Assembly: GCF_004115265.2 (NCBI RefSeq) | Contig: NC_046292.1 | Span: forward strand, 10,310,001 to 10,374,000 | Origin: Rhinolophus ferrumequinum | Taxonomy: Eukaryota; Chordata; Mammalia; Chiroptera; Rhinolophidae | DNA: 64,000 bases | Direction: 5' to 3' | Shown here: positions 47,944 through 59,200 of the stretch, one piece after another | How the letters are laid out: the number at the start of each line of letters is the position of its first letter | Position numbering within the stretch: position 1 is the stretch's first letter | Program-made: the position numbers and the translations under genes | The notes under the pieces: generated by a model | Seen by the model: only the letters and a program-made list of their open reading frames with translations | What the model was told of the DNA's origin: nothing | Database searches by the model: none

Positions 47944-48194
47944 CCATGTTTCCCCGAAAATCGAAAATAAGACCTAGCCGGACAATCAGCTCTAATGCGT
48001 CTTTTGGAGCAAAACTTAATATAAGACCCGGTTTTATTTTACCATAATATAAGACCGGGTCTAATGTAATGTAATATAATATAATATATTAATAATATAA
48101 TAATGATATAATACCAGGTCTTATATTAATTTTTGCTCCAAAAGACACTTTAGAGCTGATTGTGCGGCTAGGTCTTATTTTTGGGGAAACACGG
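47944..48194. mobile_element. Palindromic Tc1/mariner-type MITE, copy 2
   Basis: A 251-bp element flanked by perfect TA duplications (47942-47943 and 48195-48196). Inverted ends are CCATGTTTCCCCGAAAAT and its complement, the arms carry 'ataagacctagccggac', and the centre is again TA-rich. The left arm has an extra 'cgaaaat'-type insertion. It is better preserved than the copy at 1312-1558. Confidence 0.9.
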
Positions 48195-48319
48195 TAGCTG
48201 TGCCTGAAGCTAGCACTACTTCTGGATTTTCCCATTTTGTGGCCCAATCAATGGCCTTCTGGCTTCAGCCTGTTTGATGAAGTTTTCTGTCACTTTCAAC
48301 TCCTCAAAGCAACGTGGTG

Positions 48320-48435
48320 AAACAGACTGAGCATACATCCTTCTCTGTTTTATAGATGGGCAACCCCAGGCCAGACAGCCTGTGTGACTTGCCCAGGGTC
48401 ACACAGCAAGCCCATGGCATATGACAAACTGGTAT
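48320..48435 (-). repeat. MIR-type SINE fragment
   Basis: 'ttctctgttttatagatggg', 'gtgtgacttgcccagggtca' and 'cacagcaagcccatggcat' indicate a reverse MIR core. Confidence 0.65.
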
Positions 48436-49084
48436 TTGTTCAGTGACCTCATACAGGATAAACCTTATTTTTATATGAAGACAAACACAGCTACACGGAG
48501 CAGAATGCCAAATTCACATTAACTTTCAAGATAAAACAGAAGACTTCAGAAATAGTTTACTGTTGTAGTGACTGCTACAGACTATAAACAAGAGTCCAAA
48601 CACTTATGGGGAGTTAGGGGTAGAGGAGGGACTAGAACCGGGGTGTTCTGACATCCAGTCTAACGGATTCTCCACCCCAGCCTCACTTACCTTTTCATGA
48701 TTCTTGGGCGATTACAGAATTTTTTCACACCCATAGTCTCTCGCCCACTCTTACGACAATCCTGCAGTCTGCACCTGGACTATTATTTAGGAAACTCAGG
48801 TCCAGAAGATAAGTGACTTGTGCAGGATAATAACGTTCAAATCTGGCTGAGTGAGGACTTGAGTTAAATCTACTTTCTCTGCTTTTCTTACTGGGCCAAA
48901 GGTAGAGTGTGTGGTCACAGAGCAGGGCTGTCTCACCTGAGCCTGGCCTGCCTGGCATTGTACTCTGACCACAAGCAAGGAGAGTGAAGGTCTAAGGAAG
49001 AATAAGGAAACCCTGCTTATTTTCTCCACCCTTCTCAATAAACAAGGAACTTATTGCGATGCTAGGAGATTCAGAATGCCATCT

Positions 49085-49255
49085 CCGGTGACATCAAGCA
49101 AAGGGACTTTGAAATCAGTTCAACCTAAGCTGGAATTCCCATTCTGACTTAGAAGCTGTGTGATCTTGGGCAAGTCACTTTACCTCTCTGAACTTCCATT
49201 TCCTCATCTGAAATAGGGGACCCCCTTGCAGTGTTTTGTAAGGCTTAGAATGCAT
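49085..49255 (+). repeat. MIR SINE
   Basis: Forward MIR: 'agctggaattcccattctga', 'agctgtgtgatcttgggcaa', 'gtcactttacctctctgaac' and 'atttcctcatctgaaatagg'. Confidence 0.85.
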
Positions 49256-49618
49256 CTGACATGTATGTGGTGTTTGGTATCAGTCCCCCATTCTAAGAGG
49301 CTCCTGCTTTGACCCCGTTTGGAAGATGAGGTTTTTGGAGAAGTGCAAACTGCTGCTGTGTTGCGAGCAGGCAATAAAATACATCTTGATCCATCCCAAC
49401 AAAACCCTCCTCTGCCAGCACACTCTCTTTCATCCTGTTGCTGGGGCTGCCAAACCCCAACTGTGCAGATGTCTTGTGTTTCTTTGTAAGCGTGTCCCCT
49501 GTATTTTTCAAACCCTCATCACAATGTTGCAAAACAGACTGCTTCTCAGTTGGGCAGGCCCCGGGCCTAAAAGCTTCTGTGACTCATCCAAGGTCACACC
49601 GCAAGCCATGGCCTAGAA

Positions 49619-49825
49619 CAGGACTCCTCAACCTCGGCACCATTGACCTTGGGGGCTGGATAAGTCCTGTGATGGGCTGTCCTGAGAATTGTAGGTTTAG
49701 CAGTGTCTCTAGTGTCTACCGCTAGATGCCGATAGGCCTTCAGCCCCAGCCATGACAACCAAAAATGTCTCCAGACATTGGCAAATGTCCCTGGTGGGCA
49801 ATACCAGCCCCTTTGAGAACCGCGG
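49619..49825 (-). mobile_element. MER20 (hAT-Charlie), copy 3, reverse
   Basis: Reverse copy: 'cctcaacctcggcaccattg', 'gacaaccaaaaatgtctcca' and 'gacattggcaaatgtccctg', ending 'tttgagaaccgcg'. It lies about 350 bp upstream of the CELA2 start codon. Confidence 0.85.
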
Positions 49826-50004
49826 GGCTAGAATACTTTTTGTTCAGCATGCAACCTAATTTTCTCTTTGGAAAAAACAACTCCAGGGACCAACAACCAA
49901 TATTTTTCTCCTTCCCCAGCATGTAAGATAATCTCTTGAAAGCAGGTAGAACACATATTTCAATATCTACCTTTGGCATCTTTTTCAAAGTATATCTAGG
50001 GTGA

Positions 50005-50010
50005 CAGGTG
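50005..50010 (+). promoter_or_regulatory. CELA2A: E-box CAGGTG upstream of CELA2
   Basis: CAGGTG (CACCTG on the other strand) is the core half-site of the acinar factor PTF1. It lies 113 bases before the TATA-like box. A correctly spaced TTTCCC partner box was not convincing, so a PTF1 role is tentative. Confidence 0.3.
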
Positions 50011-50117
50011 GGAGGAAATGAGAAAAAATATTTGAACACAGGCCCTGTTTTCCACTGGGCTTTGAGAAAATCCCCATCTTGTGTATTCCTAGTATATCTC
50101 TGGTCGATAAGCGCGCT

Positions 50118-50124
50118 CATAAAA
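50118..50124 (+). promoter_or_regulatory. CELA2A: TATA-like box of CELA2
   Basis: CATAAAA lies 55 bases before the ATG at 50173, the same spacing as in CTRC. Predicted transcription start is near 50148-50150. Confidence 0.6.
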
Positions 50125-50125
50125 C

Positions 50126-50147
50126 CACGGCCTTCACCAAGGCCGTG
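50126..50147 (+). promoter_or_regulatory. CELA2A: Perfect inverted repeat in CELA2 core promoter
   Basis: CACGGCCTT, a 4-base spacer CACC, then AAGGCCGTG: nine perfect base pairs. It fills the space between the TATA-like box and the expected start of transcription. Function unknown. Confidence 0.6.
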
Positions 50148-50172
50148 CTTACAGGTCTCCTAGGGACACACC

Positions 50173-50212
50173 ATGATCAGAACACTACTGCTTTCTGCAC
50201 TGGTGGCTGGAG
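50173..50212 (+). CDS. CELA2A: CELA2 exon 1
   Basis: Encodes signal-peptide residues 1-13 plus one base. It has exactly the same 40-base length and phase as CTRC exon 1. Confidence 0.95.
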
Positions 50213-53200
50213 GTAAACGCTGCCTTCCGGAGGCACTGTCCTGCTCCCGCTGCACTCAGTGCTCTGGTTATAAGAAAGCTGAAGTTCTGAAGAAGTAGTC
50301 AAAGGGTGGGATTCTGGAACGTCTTGGGATCCTTCCAGAAAAGAAATTTCCTCTTTGGGGTTTGGGTGTGTGGCAAGTGTAGTTACATGGTTTTGGTCAC
50401 TGCTTCCTGCACTCACAACCCTTTCTCTTTTCACAGCTCTCAGCTGTGGGCTCCCCACATACCTGCCTCACCTGCCCAGAGTGGTTGGAGGTGAAGATGT
50501 GAGGCCCAACAGCTGGCCCTGGCAGGTGAGTCACCCACCCTCCATTTCTTCCCTCCCTGCCCCCACCACCTCCCATCACCCCTGTGCCCTCCATCATGGG
50601 ATCTATTGCACTGGCAAAGATGGGAAAATTCACCAATAAAATACATTTCTGTGGCCTTGGTCAACCTTGGACATGCCTTCTCCAGCTGCAGTAAGGAGCA
50701 GCCCCACCCTACCGCCCATACACCTGTGTGTCCGTGTGTGTATGGACATAAGTGTGCACATATGCCTGTGCAGGGTGGTCATAGAAGCTTCTTGGAGAAG
50801 GTGACCTTGACTACACCCCTGTAGGAAGTGAAGGAGGAAACTAAGCTAATATCTGGGAGGAGACTATTCCAGGTGGGAGGAACAGCACGTGCAAAGGTCC
50901 TGTGGCAGAAGTGAGCTTGGTGTGCTTGCAGAACCTCCTGGAGGTTCATGTGGCTGGATCGGAGGGGAGTGGGAGCCGATGAGGTCAGGGCGGTCATGCA
51001 AAGCCTTGTCGGCCATCATACGGTTTAAGATTTTACACTTTGTAAAAATGGGGAGCCACTGGAGTGTCTGAGCACAGAAGAGACGTTATCAGACTTACAT
51101 TTAAAAAGGATCATTCTGACCGTGGTGTGGAGAAGATATGGGGTGAGGGATGGGTCAGGGTGAGAGCAGGGAGAACAAGTAGAAAACTGCAATAATAATC
51201 CAGGTGAGAGATGATGGTGGTTAGGACTAACCGTTGAGCTGGCAAGAGATGTAGCATCCTCTCCACATATTCTGCAAGTAGAGCTGGTGGGGTTTGCTGG
51301 TGGATTTGAATGAGGGATCTGAGAGAAAGAGGCGTCAAGGATAACGCCAAGGGTTTCGGGCTGAGTAGCTGGTGAAGCGGGGTTGCCATTTACCGAGAGG
51401 AAGAAGCCTGAGAAAAGAGCAGGTTCAGGAAGGTGGGGAGGGGTCAAGATTTTGGTTTTAGACCTTAAACTGGAGGGCTATGTCCTAAGGAAATAGCTCC
51501 CAAGAAGGGGAAAATCCCAGCAAATCACGTTACAGAAAGATGTTCGAAACAGAGTTATTTTTCAATAGTGTCTTTATTTAAATGGGTGATATTTTGTTTA
51601 TCATGGATGTGTTTGTGTTAATTTTTATTTTTTTTAATATTGCATTAAAATGTTATTTATCCTGATGATCGAGTTTCTTGGTGCCCCCTTAAATTTTGCA
51701 CCTGCGACAAGTGCCTTGCTCACCTTACCCTAGCCCTGCTCTCAGGGACACTGAAAAAACAGAGAGGCCCAGCTCCTGCAGCTACCAGAGTAGCCACCCT
51801 TCTTCCAGGTTTCCCTGCAGTACCTCTCCAAAGACCAATGGCGCCACACCTGCGGAGGGTCCCTGGTGGCCCAGAACTGGGTCCTAACAGCTGCCCACTG
51901 TATCAGGTAACTTCTGTTTCCTAGTCACCGAGCCCGTTCATCCCACCAGCTAGCTGAGAGTTGGAGACCAAATGGCCCAAACCACCCTGTGTAAAGGAGC
52001 CTTGCAAATAACCGCTTGTCTGGCCGAGAAACAAGCTTCTGTCTGTTGGGCACTTGATGGATCAATATATGACATAGAAGGATTGCCCTGTGCAAGGCAC
52101 TGAGGGGGAATAGAGAGGCGAGGGAGGCCCATTTCCTGCCCTCTTGGCGTACTACATGCAGCCTTCAGATGTGGAGTTGCATTTTCTTAAACAACTTGAT
52201 GACTTCTCCAAGCCTCGATACCATCACCTGCAAAAAGGCAGATAATATAGTGTAGGTTAAATGAAATGATGCATTAAAGGGCCTGGCACTTAGTAAGTGC
52301 TCAATAAAGTGAACTGTTACCATTATAAAGGCCCATGGGGAAAGAAAAGTTCCTGCAACATTCATTGTTCACCTGTCTTTTTCCCTTCTACATAAGACCT
52401 CTGCTTATCTCACCCCAGCTGGCGCTCACTGGAGTTTCTCTTGGGTCTTTGTGACTCTCATTGCAGGGAGAGGTCCCTTCTCACCACCTAATTTATAAGC
52501 TTTATGAGGTGGTGGGGAAAATAATAGAGGTCTGGGAGCAGGAGTCCTGGCTTCTAGTTCTGGAGTCTCACTAACTAGCTGTATGACTGTGGACCAGTTA
52601 CACCTCTCCGAGCCTCAGTTTCCCCATCTAAAAATGAGAGGTGGGGGATTAAACTAGAAAATGCCCTTGAGGGCAAATGACATCTCATTTCCCCCATAAT
52701 GACATAGAGTTTACATTATTCTAACTTTTATTTTATATTATAGTTTATAGTTAGTGTAGTGTAATTATAATTGTTATATAGTTATAATGTTATATTTGTA
52801 ACTAACCAATCGCCGGGGAAGAAAAATTCCCAAGTGCCAGCTAGTGGCTTACTTGGGCCCATCCCAGCATCATCCAAAGCCAGGCCTCTGGAGACCGTGC
52901 ACTGAGGTGTCCCTGCCCATTGCAGGGGTGGGGGCAGAGAGAGGACAGGACAGCCAGGAGCTGACCCTCCCCACTCGACCCCCTTTCTCCCAGCTCCTCC
53001 AGGACCTACCGGGTGATGCTCGGCCGACACAGTCTCTCCACCGAGGAGTCCGGCTCGCTGGCGGTCGCGGTCTCCAAGCTCGTGGTCCATGAAGACTGGA
53101 ACCCCAACAAGCTTTCCAAAGGGTACCTTCTGTCTGGGTGCATTTGGGGGTTGGGTCGGCAGGGGCATACACTCGGGGGTGTCCCACACAGAGCAGTCGG

Positions 53201-56200
53201 TGCCACCCTACCCCCTCCTTTGCTCCTTTTGTAAGAAGAGGGAAAGGAGCTCTGACCTTTAGAAGTGGAGCCAGCCCCAAAGAGCTCTGACTTTTAGGGT
53301 GTAAGCTGGTGGAAGGGAGAGGCAAAGACTGGCCGAGCCACCTGTGTGTCCTGTCAGGTAAGCCTGTAGATCCCCTGTCCACCTCAGGCACTCGCTGGCA
53401 GTACATCTACACTGCACCCAGCCCTGGGGACACAGGAATGGGTCTGCTGGCCCCATGACTGTCAGTGGAGCAGGACACTTGCCTCCTGCCTTCCTCCACC
53501 CTGTGCCCCCTCCCAACAAGGCCTTTTACATTTCAAAGATTCCCTGATACCGTGCAGGGACAGCCTGGGAGGTATGTGTTCAGGAAGATGACAGGGGTTT
53601 CAGAGCTCTGCAAAGCCCACGAGTAACGATCCCCTGTCCCTTACCAGGAAGTGACAACAGCTGCATCCCACTTTTCCTCCCAGATGATCAGATACCATCC
53701 TATGCCCACCCCAAAGCCTTTACTGACCTCCCCTGCAATGTACTATATGCCATGCTGGGCACTGGACTCTGGGTGCTGGACACACAGAGATGCACAGGCC
53801 ACCGTGCCAGCTCTCAGGGAGCTCCTGGGCATAAGTGTGGCAGTGAGGCAGTGTGAGGTAGTGATTAGGTAAGAGCTGAGCTTCTGGAGCCTGGTGGCTT
53901 AGCTGTGAATCGTGACTGTGTGACCCTGCACAAGTTCCTCAGCCTCTCTGTGCTGTGCCTCAGTTTCCTCTTCATTAGAATGAAGATAATGATAACAGTG
54001 CCTATCTATCGGGTCGTAGTGAGGATTAAATGAGATAATGTATGTAAAGCCCTTAGAAAAGAGCCTGGGAAGGGGCTGGTCCTGTCTCCCTAGGGGGGAT
54101 GATGGGAGGAAGTGATGAAAGGGAAGGTCCTTTGCACAATCAGCCACTCCTGCTCCATCCTACTCTCAAGGGGCAGGCCCAGTCAAGGCACAGAGCTCGC
54201 TGCATTAGAGATTAGCTCATGTCTGGTTCCCCTTCTACATGGAATTTTGCAAGGGCTGAGCTGGGCCCGACCCACCCCTGGATCGCCAGCCCCTAACCCA
54301 GGGAGAGGGTACAAAGTAGGCTGGAGTATATGTGTTGGACCATCAGGTTTCTTCTGTGATTGCTAACCCTGAGAGCCAGGTGGTGATAAACAAAATTCCG
54401 AGCCATAGCTTCACTCACACCCTCGTTCCATAAATATCTGTTGAGCACCTACTATGCACCAGGCACCTGGTTCTAGGCACCTGGGCAACAGCAATGAGTG
54501 AGACACACAGGGTCCCCAGCCCCGTGCGGTTTATGGTAACCCCTAAACCTGAGCAGCAGCTCCTTGCGGTTTGGGGGAGCTCCCCTTTCTAATCCCACAA
54601 GCACAGGCAGTCCAGTGACCAATGGTGTCTGTGCCCAGCCACACGTGCCAGCCCCAAAGACAGGCAGGAATGTCAGGATCTCAACCCTCCAGAAATTGCA
54701 ATGCAGGACGCCTTCCCGGTGAGATCTCTGCCAACCCCTGGAGGTGGTTTTCACAGTCATACAAACTTCCCTTGTACTAAATGTTTTCCACCTATTGTCT
54801 TATGTATTCCTCACAAAAGTCCTAGGAGAGAGGGAGGTGCTCTTATTATCCCCATTGCACAGATGAGGAAACCATGACCTAGAGAAATTAAGGAATTTGC
54901 CCGAAGTTAACAGATCTAGAAAGGAGCATTAAATGAGATGAGAGGCACTTGGCAGAGAGCTGACCCTAGCGGTCCTTCAGTACTTTTATCATCATCGTCA
55001 TCCTCTCCTTATGGAGATTCAAAGTTATCTTCCCTTCTCCCTGCTTCCCCATCACCTTTTCAGGGCCCAGAGGTGTCCGTCATCCTCTGTCTCCCAATCC
55101 GAAAGAGTAGGTCTGCAGTTCCCAAAGGGCCTCTAGAAGGAAGCACCCCAGTTATTGCTTCCAATTTGCATGATTTATGCACATGCACAGCCTCTTCTGC
55201 AGCCCAAGATATCACTCCTGAATTGGCTGCCAGAGAGCTCACTCTGCCAAATCTTCCAGAAGATTCCTCATCACAGCCCCATGGAGCACGCCCTGTGGCC
55301 GGAACACTCAGTGTTTCTTCAACCAATCAGCCTGCTATGGTCCAACACTGATGATGGCTCACGAAGGATGCAGGGTGTCCATGTGTCACGAGTCGGTCTC
55401 TGCCCTCAAAGGGCTTGTCAGCTGGATGACACACACCACCACCACCACCACCACCACCACCACCACCACCACCAGAAAGCCATAAAAAGACACAGGAATG
55501 CCTTGGGAGATGGGGAGGACATGGGTGAGCAGAAAGTGCAGAAGGGGCTTTACAAGGGGCTTTTCAAGTCAGGAGAACTGCTAGGACAGGTCACAGAATG
55601 GGCTAGTGGTCCTGGGGCAGTGAGCAGAGCAGTCCAGCAGGAATGGAGGACAAGTGAAGAGGATTATGGGAGCAATAATTAAGAATATGTGTTAGAACTG
55701 AGAAGGCCATCAGCCCTAAGGACCTTCTGGTTATCTTTTTTTTTTTAAATGCTAGCCAGTTCTATTATTATTATTATTATTATTTTAATTGGGAAACAGT
55801 ATGTTTTTCCAGGGCCCATCAGTTCCAAGTCATTGTCCTTCAATCTAGTTGTGGAGGGCGCAGCTCAGCTCCAAGTCCAGTCGCCGTTTTCAATCTTTAG
55901 TTGCAGGGGGCGCAGCCCACCATCCCATGTAGGAATTGAACCGGCAATGTTGTTGTTCAGAGCTCACGCTCTTACCAACTGAGCCATCCAGCCGCCCCTT
56001 CTGGTTATCTATTGCTGTGTAACAAATGACCCCAAAACTTAATGGTTTAAAACAGCAATAATCACTTCTAATTCTCTTTCATGGCCTCACTGGGCTCAGC
56101 GGGGCGGTTCTCACTCAGATGTCTCATGAAGTTGCAGATGGACAGTGGTGGCTGGGCTGCATCATATACAAAGCTTCCTCCCTCACCTATGGGGAGTCGA

Positions 56201-59200
56201 TGCTGGCTGTCAGCTGGGACTGTTGTACAGACCATGTACACATGGCCTTTCTGTGTGGCCTCGGCTTCTTCGCAGCACGGAGGCTGAGTTCCAAGAACCG
56301 AAGTCCCAGGAGGGGACCAGGCAGAAGCTGCATCTCTTCTCATGACCTAGTTACAGAAGTCACATGGTGTCACTTCCTCCACATCACAGGTCCCCGGGGC
56401 CCCCTTCCCAATCCTGGAAGGAAGCCAGACTCCACCTCTTGATGGACAGAGTGTCAAAATCACATCGTAACAAGTGCCTATGGGATAGGAGATCTCATTG
56501 CAATCATCACGGAAAATACAGTCTGCCAATCAATAATGGTTTCCTAGACAAGAACATGAGCTAAGGGATGAATCTGGAGGCAGACTCAAGATGGAAGGGA
56601 GAGTGAAGAGTATAAAGGCAAAAGGCCTTTCTATCTGAGCATCTCTTGCCATTTTCTAACAACACAGGAAGTATATATGGCTAGGACAGCCATCACCAAG
56701 CAATCGTGGATTTATTTCCTTGCTGACCCTGAACAGAACCTCAGAATCCTTCTCAACACAGCCCACCTGGCAGCCTGGTTAACCCATCAGAGCAGACATT
56801 GCAAGACAAAACATACTTGCCCTCCCTGTTCTAAATAGTCCCCTGAAAGGACTCGGGGGGATTTAGGGCTCCAAGCTCCACCAGAGACAAAATGCAACCC
56901 TGGGGTTTAACCACCACTGCTCCCCAATCCCTTGTAGCCCTGGCAGGAGGAAGATTCACAATCAGAATGACCAATGAGGGGGTTAATGGTTCCAGCTAGG
57001 ACTAGATGAGACATGAAATTCAGGCAGGAATGGTCAACCCTGTCTTTACGCTCTGCCTCTTTGCCAACCCAGGAACGACATTGCCATGCTCAAACTGGCC
57101 AAACCCGTCTCCCTGAGTGATAAGATCCAGCTGGGCTGCCTCCCTCGTGCTGGTAGCATCCTACCCAACAACTACGCCTGCTACGTCACCGGCTGGGGAA
57201 GACTGCAGAGTAAGTGAGCACTGGGAACTCCAAGGCTTGGGAGGGAGGCGTTAAAACCCCTGTCCACTCAGGGGATCTCGCCACACTTATCATGCCAGGG
57301 TATCTGGGGAAAAATGGTGGCTGTCTTGAAGAGGCAGAATAGTGTAGACTGATGAGAGATCAGACTGCCTGGGTTTGAATCCCAGCTCCAACACATACCA
57401 CCTCTGTAACCTTGGGCACATTACTTAGCCTCTCCATGCCAGTTTCCTCATCTGTAAAATGGGAATAATAACAGCACATGCGTCACAGGGTTGGCAAGTG
57501 GATTGAAGGAGATAATTCATGGGAAGCACTTAGACCGGTACCTGACACATAGTTGGTGCTGTGTATTGGTTGTCACTGTCACTAAAATGGAATGAGAGAC
57601 TACATGACATTAGGCAAAGAAGTTCATCTTTATGGACCAAGGCCGGAGTCCAGAACAGCATTTCACTCTGTGACCTCAGGCTTTGGGGGTTCCACAAATG
57701 TCAGACCCCCCAACTTAACTCTCCCATGTGCCACCTGATCTTGCTGCTTAGAACCTGGCTGCATGTGAGTCTCCTTTTGACACAAACTCCAAAGTTCAAA
57801 AATCCGATGATGCTAAGCCATCAAGAAGGAATAGAGGCGCTGTCCTTCCCTGGTAATATCCCCAGAGGTCTGGAAGACTCTAGGAAGACTCATGCCAGCG
57901 AGTTTTCTTTTGAGAATGACATACACCTTTAAGTATAAGTGATATATTTTTTCCAGAGGGACATCAACACACATACACTCACGTAAATTAGTGTTGCCTT
58001 CTTGACTGGCTTATCTGCAAAAGCAAGGACACATAAAAACTCAGCAGAAATGAGGAGGAGGAAGCACCTCATGCTTATCGAGCTACGAGCACCAGCTCTT
58101 GTTCATTTACCCAGAAGACACCGAGGCACAGTGCATTTCATTGGAGGCAGTGAGAGCCAAGGAAAGGTCCAAATGCTTGGATGTTAGTCCCAGCTCTTCT
58201 GGTTAGCTAGGTAACCTTGGGCAAGCAACTTTGGAGCCTCTGTTTCCTCATCTGTGAAATTGAAATAGCAATTGGCAAGATTAAAAGAGATGACAAAAGA
58301 GATATAAAAATGCTTTATACATTGTAAAATATTATACAAGTATTAATTACTTATTAATCAGAGCAGTCTTGGGCAAGCTGCTTAACTTCTCTCAGGTTCA
58401 ATATCCCATCTGTCATATAGGAATAAATATTTACTGTGAGGTTTAACAGGTTTTTGAAAAGCCTAAGAAAGCGCAGTGAAGAATTGTAATATTACAAATC
58501 CTTGCCATTAGTAGCAGTGATAGTAATGGAGATTATGATGACAGTGTCATTAGGGGCCATTAGGAAAGCTCTCCCTTCACCACATTAGAATATTTTTCTC
58601 AACCTGGGGCCCCAAATGCCAGAAGGTTCACTGTTATATTTAAGGTAAGTGATAGAAAACCATGAAGCTAGCTGGTCTCAACCCAGGGCAAAGACACAGC
58701 CAAGCTTCAGGAACAGGATAGAATCAGGGGCTGGAGGACTGTAAGAAACTTTAGAAACCCTCTCTCAGAATTTCCTTCTTGGTGGATCTACTTCATTCTT
58801 CTCTCCCTAGAAGGAAATGGCAGCCATTGCCAACAGCTAACAGGTTTACATTCCCTCTGGCTGGGATTTCTTAGTCTCAATCCCAAATTCCCAGGGAAGG
58901 AGCTCATTGGCTTAGGTTGAGTCAGATATTAAGCCCTGAACCAATCATCAGTGGCCTGCCCGAACACTAACCAATCAACTGTGAGGACACAGTATACACA
59001 AACGTGGTTACTCCCATTGCAACCATGGATGGATAGGAAGTAAGAGTGACCAGAAAAAAAAAGGGGGCTGGCGAGAAAACCCAGTAGGTGTCCACTACTT
59101 CCTTTATTCTCAGGCGTTCCTTTGTCCCTTTAACACCTTTTCTCTCATGCAGCCAATGGGGCTCTTCCTGACATCCTGCAGCAAGGTCAGCTGCTAGTTG

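Larger units (their letters stand above)
42670..50004. other. CTRC-CELA2 intergenic spacer
   Basis: About 7.3 kb with no recognised gene. Much of it is identifiable repeat, listed separately. Stretches such as 42670-43690, 44860-45130, 47050-47560 and 49830-50000 show nothing assignable. Confidence 0.75.
53123..57072 (+). other. CELA2A: CELA2 intron 4
   Basis: A 3.95-kb intron, the longest in the gene. It contains MIRs, an (ACC)n run, the VES SINE and an older repeat, listed separately. Remaining sequence (53130-53850, 56400-57070) shows nothing recognisable. Confidence 0.85.

Noticed and set aside
55155-55682. 175-aa frame with a poly-His tract
   Set aside because: The His run is just the (ACC)n microsatellite inside CELA2 intron 4.
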